A stretch of 6,633 nt of DNA from GCA-2737595 sp037138535 (lineage in GTDB: Bacteria > Actinomycetota > Actinomycetes > Nanopelagicales > Nanopelagicaceae). The notes below the pieces were generated by a model. It saw only the letters and a list, made by a program, of their open reading frames with translations, was not told the origin of the DNA and did no database searches. The position numbers were made by a program, and so were the translations under genes. The DNA lies in NCBI GenBank assembly GCA_037138535.1, contig JBAXIG010000078.1:1-6633 (forward strand). The letters run 5' to 3'. Positions 5,097 through 6,633 of the stretch are shown one piece after another; the first letter of the stretch is position 1; every line of letters begins with the position of its first letter.

Positions 5097-6284
5097 ATGT
5101 GTCCGCGCACTTCGCATCAAGCTGCGGGGGCGACAGTAGTCGCCTCCGCGGCTGAAGTGCGTCTGCGCGCGGATCGCACCTCGATTACGGGCGCATGGTT
5201 GGAGGGAGATGACCCGGGAGATCGGCTCTTCCTTGAGATCGGTGATCTCACTTTGGAATCGGGTGAAGTACTTCCGAACGTCACAATTGCTTATCAATCA
5301 TGGGGCACTCTCAATGCTGATCGCTCCAATGCCATTCTGGTCAATCACGCACTCACCGGATGGTCGGATGTTCCCGGTTGGTGGCCCGAAATGGTAGGCC
5401 CAGGGAAACCCTTCGACACTGATAAGTACTTTGTGGTCTGCCCGAATGTCATCGGAGGATGTCAGGGATCATCCGGTCCGGCATCGATTCACCCAGACGG
5501 TCATTTCTATGGATCTCGTTTTCCGGCCGTCACTATTCGCGACATGGTGCAAGCAGAGATTGCTTTTTCTGATGCCTTAAGGATTGAGCGATACGTCATT
5601 GCCGTCGGACCATCGATGGGTGGAATGCGCGCGTTGGAGTGGGCCATTGCCTATCCAGATCGGGTCGCTGGGATTTGTACGATCGGATCTTCGTCGGTGG
5701 CAACCGGAGATCAGATCGGCACGTGGTCGGTAGAGATTCAGGCTATTAAGAAAGACCCATATTTCTATGGTGGAGATTTTTACGACAAAGATTTCAGTCC
5801 TACCGCGGGTATGGGAATTGCCCGCCGTATCGCACACCTCACCTATCGATGTGAAAGTGAAATGGATGTGCGCTTCGGGCGAGATTTACAAGACGATAAT
5901 TCGGGGCGGTGGGCTGTTGAGTCTTATCTCGATCATCAGGCCGATAAGTTGCAGCACCGTTTCGATGCCAATACGTATATTCGGCTTACCAATGCGATGA
6001 GTTCCCACGACATTGGGCGCGGTCGTGGTGGTGTGGAGCGGGCACTGGCTACTGCGGAGGTCCCCATCGTGGTGGTCACCATTGATACCGACCGCCTCTT
6101 TCCCCCTCGCCTTCAGCAAGAGATTGCTGATCTTGCACCTTCCGCTGAAGCAGCTTTGGTAGTCGCCTCACCCTTTGGCCACGACGGCTTCTTGATCGAG
6201 GTGGAGGCGGTAGGAGAGATTATTCGCCATACTCTGCATAAGGCTGAGGCTCGCCTGGAACGCCTCTCGCACACCCATTCTTAG
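5097..6284 (+). CDS. metX: Homoserine O-acetyltransferase
   Basis: The 395-residue alpha/beta-hydrolase-fold enzyme transfers an acetyl group from acetyl-CoA to L-homoserine, making the substrate of metY. Signature parts are present: HALTG (84-88), PGWWPEMVGPGKPFDT (93-108), PNVIGGCQGSSGP (116-128), the nucleophile Ser173 in GPSMGG, catalytic Asp332 in DTDRLFPP and His362 in GHDGF. GPSMGG and SSGP are small variants of the commoner GGSMGG and STGP. Some family members use succinyl-CoA instead; pairing with metY favours acetyl. The ATG at 5097 lies two bases after the metY stop with a weak AAAGG upstream, so translational coupling is likely. The first 20 residues look unconserved and are encoded by a long hairpin; an in-frame GTG at 5157 would skip them and still keep TGAWLEGDDPG. 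The length is near the family norm with either start. Confidence 0.95.
   Translation: MCPRTSHQAAGATVVASAAEVRLRADRTSITGAWLEGDDPGDRLFLEIGDLTLESGEVLPNVTIAYQSWGTLNADRSNAILVNHALTGWSDVPGWWPEMVGPGKPFDTDKYFVVCPNVIGGCQGSSGPASIHPDGHFYGSRFPAVTIRDMVQAEIAFSDALRIERYVIAVGPSMGGMRALEWAIAYPDRVAGICTIGSSSVATGDQIGTWSVEIQAIKKDPYFYGGDFYDKDFSPTAGMGIARRIAHLTYRCESEMDVRFGRDLQDDNSGRWAVESYLDHQADKLQHRFDANTYIRLTNAMSSHDIGRGRGGVERALATAEVPIVVVTIDTDRLFPPRLQQEIADLAPSAEAALVVASPFGHDGFLIEVEAVGEIIRHTLHKAEARLERLSHTHS
5107..5160 (+). repeat. Long imperfect inverted repeat in the 5' end of metX
   Basis: GCACTTC (5107-5113) pairs with GAAGTGC (5154-5160). After an internal loop (seven bases left, one right), 5121-5134 pairs with 5139-5152 over 14 bp with two G-U pairs, closing an AGTA loop. 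There is no T-run, so it is not a standard terminator. It begins ten bases after the annotated metX ATG and lies within coding sequence. Confidence 0.75.
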
Positions 6285-6320
6285 GCGTTTGAGCGCCAAT
6301 CGGAGCCGGAACCCCCTGCT

Positions 6321-6378
6321 CTCCCTGATTTGACCATCATTTCCAGGCCAGATGGCGGTAATTCGGTAATCAGAGGGG
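6321..6378. repeat. Nested inverted repeats between metX and the next gene
   Basis: CTGATT (6325-6330) pairs with AATCAG (6368-6373) and can extend by C-G pairs past a bulged A (CTCC 6321-6324 with GGGG 6375-6378, one U-G). Inside it CCATC (6334-6338) pairs with GATGG (6351-6355). GGTAAT also occurs twice, at 6358-6363 region and 6365-6370, as near-adjacent copies. There is no T-run; the element could be a weak end of the metYX transcript or a protein site upstream of the next promoter. Confidence 0.35.
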
Positions 6379-6390
6379 TGCCAGACGAAT

Positions 6391-6396
6391 TACAAT
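6391..6396 (+). promoter_or_regulatory. Candidate -10 element for the Lys/Ala-rich gene
   Basis: TACAAT is one base from the TATAAT consensus and lies 44 bases before the GTG start, leaving room for a short leader with a Shine-Dalgarno. A matching -35 is not obvious at 17-18 bases upstream (TAATCA or AATCAG); TTGACC at 6330-6335 is too far away. Confidence 0.45.
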
Positions 6397-6440
6397 ATGC
6401 CCACCCGCATCACCCCGAATGCTTTACAGAAGGAACCTCA

Positions 6441-6633
6441 GTGCCCACATCTGCTGGAAAGAGCGGCCAGACCGCCGCCAAGAAGTCGCCAGCTCAGGCA
6501 TCTGCTAAAGCCCCGGCTAAGAAAGCGACACCGGCAAAGAGTGTTCCCGCGAAGAAGGCTGCGCCTGCGAAGAAGGCAGCGCCTGTGAAGAAGGCTGCGC
6601 CTGTGAAGAAGGCTGCGCCTGTGAAGAAGGCTG
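6441..6633 (+). CDS. Lys/Ala/Pro-rich protein, N-terminus only; possibly a primary sigma factor
   Basis: Translation from GTG 6441, with a strong AGAAGGA site (6428-6434) six bases upstream, gives MPTSAGKSGQTAAKKS and continues to the window edge as 64 residues made almost only of Lys, Ala, Pro, Val, Ser and Thr. From residue 38 on, the six-residue unit KKAAP[AV] repeats. Such basic low-complexity segments occur at the N-terminus of actinobacterial primary sigma factors (HrdB/SigA) and as tails of histone-like proteins (HupB, H1-like). As it is N-terminal here, and as nrdJ and the hrdB-type gene lie in one neighbourhood in Streptomyces (from memory), a primary sigma factor is the best guess. 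No sigma domain is visible, so the identity is inference. The GTG frame is preferred because its start has the good ribosome site and the period-18 repeat keeps the frame open. Confidence 0.7.
   Translation, partial: MPTSAGKSGQTAAKKSPAQASAKAPAKKATPAKSVPAKKAAPAKKAAPVKKAAPVKKAAPVKKA
6552..6633 (+). repeat. 18-bp coding tandem repeat (KKAAPV units)
   Basis: Units start at 6552, 6570, 6588, 6606 and 6624 (the last cut by the window edge). The form is AAGAAGGCTGCGCCTGTG; units three and four are identical, while units one and two each differ by one base. The period is a multiple of three, so gain or loss of units keeps the reading frame. Confidence 0.9.

Noticed and set aside
6284..6297. GGCG...CGCC hairpin at the metX stop as a terminator
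   Set aside because: The stem is four strong pairs and no T-run follows, so it does not meet the standard of an intrinsic terminator.
6397..6588. A 63-codon Arg-rich ORF starting at ATG 6397
   Set aside because: The ATG abuts the -10 TACAAT and has no ribosome site. Its frame is a shadow of the Lys/Ala-rich frame, whose GTG at 6441 has a strong Shine-Dalgarno.

Overview
The window looks like a stretch of an Actinomycetota chromosome. The strongest pointers are a SAM-IV type riboswitch (a class known essentially from Actinomycetota) in front of metY, a DUF4192 protein (an actinobacterial family), an actinobacterial-style NUDIX protein with a GH.HWG..GAAGLL entry strand, candidate leaderless starts, and a Lys/Ala/Pro-rich N-terminus at the right edge of the kind seen on actinobacterial primary sigma factors. 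Codon use is moderate-GC rather than Streptomyces-like, which would suit a free-living aquatic or soil actinobacterium, but the lineage cannot be fixed from this sequence. No mobile element, CRISPR array, tRNA or rRNA was seen.

Layout, left to right. (1) 3-758: the C-terminal third or so of a vitamin-B12-dependent ribonucleotide reductase (nrdJ), closed by a strong intrinsic terminator at 772-809. (2) 810-1316, minus strand: a NUDIX hydrolase with a probable leaderless GTG start. (3) 1416-2512: two coupled exported proteins of unknown role, a small putative lipoprotein and a PKD-like secreted protein, overlapping by ATGA. (4) 2544-3512: a DUF4192 protein. (5) 3514-6284: a methionine module made of a promoter, a SAM-IV aptamer, a Shine-Dalgarno-containing hairpin, a possible 28-codon leader ORF, metY and metX. 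(6) 6285-6440: a structured intergenic region with a -10 element. (7) 6441-6633: the start of a Lys/Ala/Pro-rich protein containing an 18-bp tandem repeat, cut by the window edge.

How the parts work together. metX acylates homoserine and metY exchanges the acyl group for sulfide to give homocysteine, so the pair forms the direct-sulfhydrylation route to methionine. SAM, the downstream product, should shut the pair down through the SAM-IV aptamer. The most interesting part is the expression platform. The best Shine-Dalgarno in the window (AGGAGG) lies in a small GC hairpin right after the aptamer, yet it is about 84 bases from the metY ATG. Instead it is placed to start a 28-codon ORF whose stop overlaps the metY start (ATGTCTGA). 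This suggests that the riboswitch controls a leader ORF and reaches metY by translational coupling. A second unexpected structure is a long imperfect hairpin (7 bp plus 14 bp) inside the first 65 bases of metX, which may tune metX relative to metY or mean that the real metX start is the in-frame GTG at 5157.

The overall order (nrdJ to a possible primary sigma factor gene) resembles, from memory, the lexA-nrdR-nrdJ...hrdB neighbourhood of Streptomyces. That is the main reason to suspect an rpoD/sigA-type gene at the right edge; the sequence itself shows only the low-complexity N-terminus.
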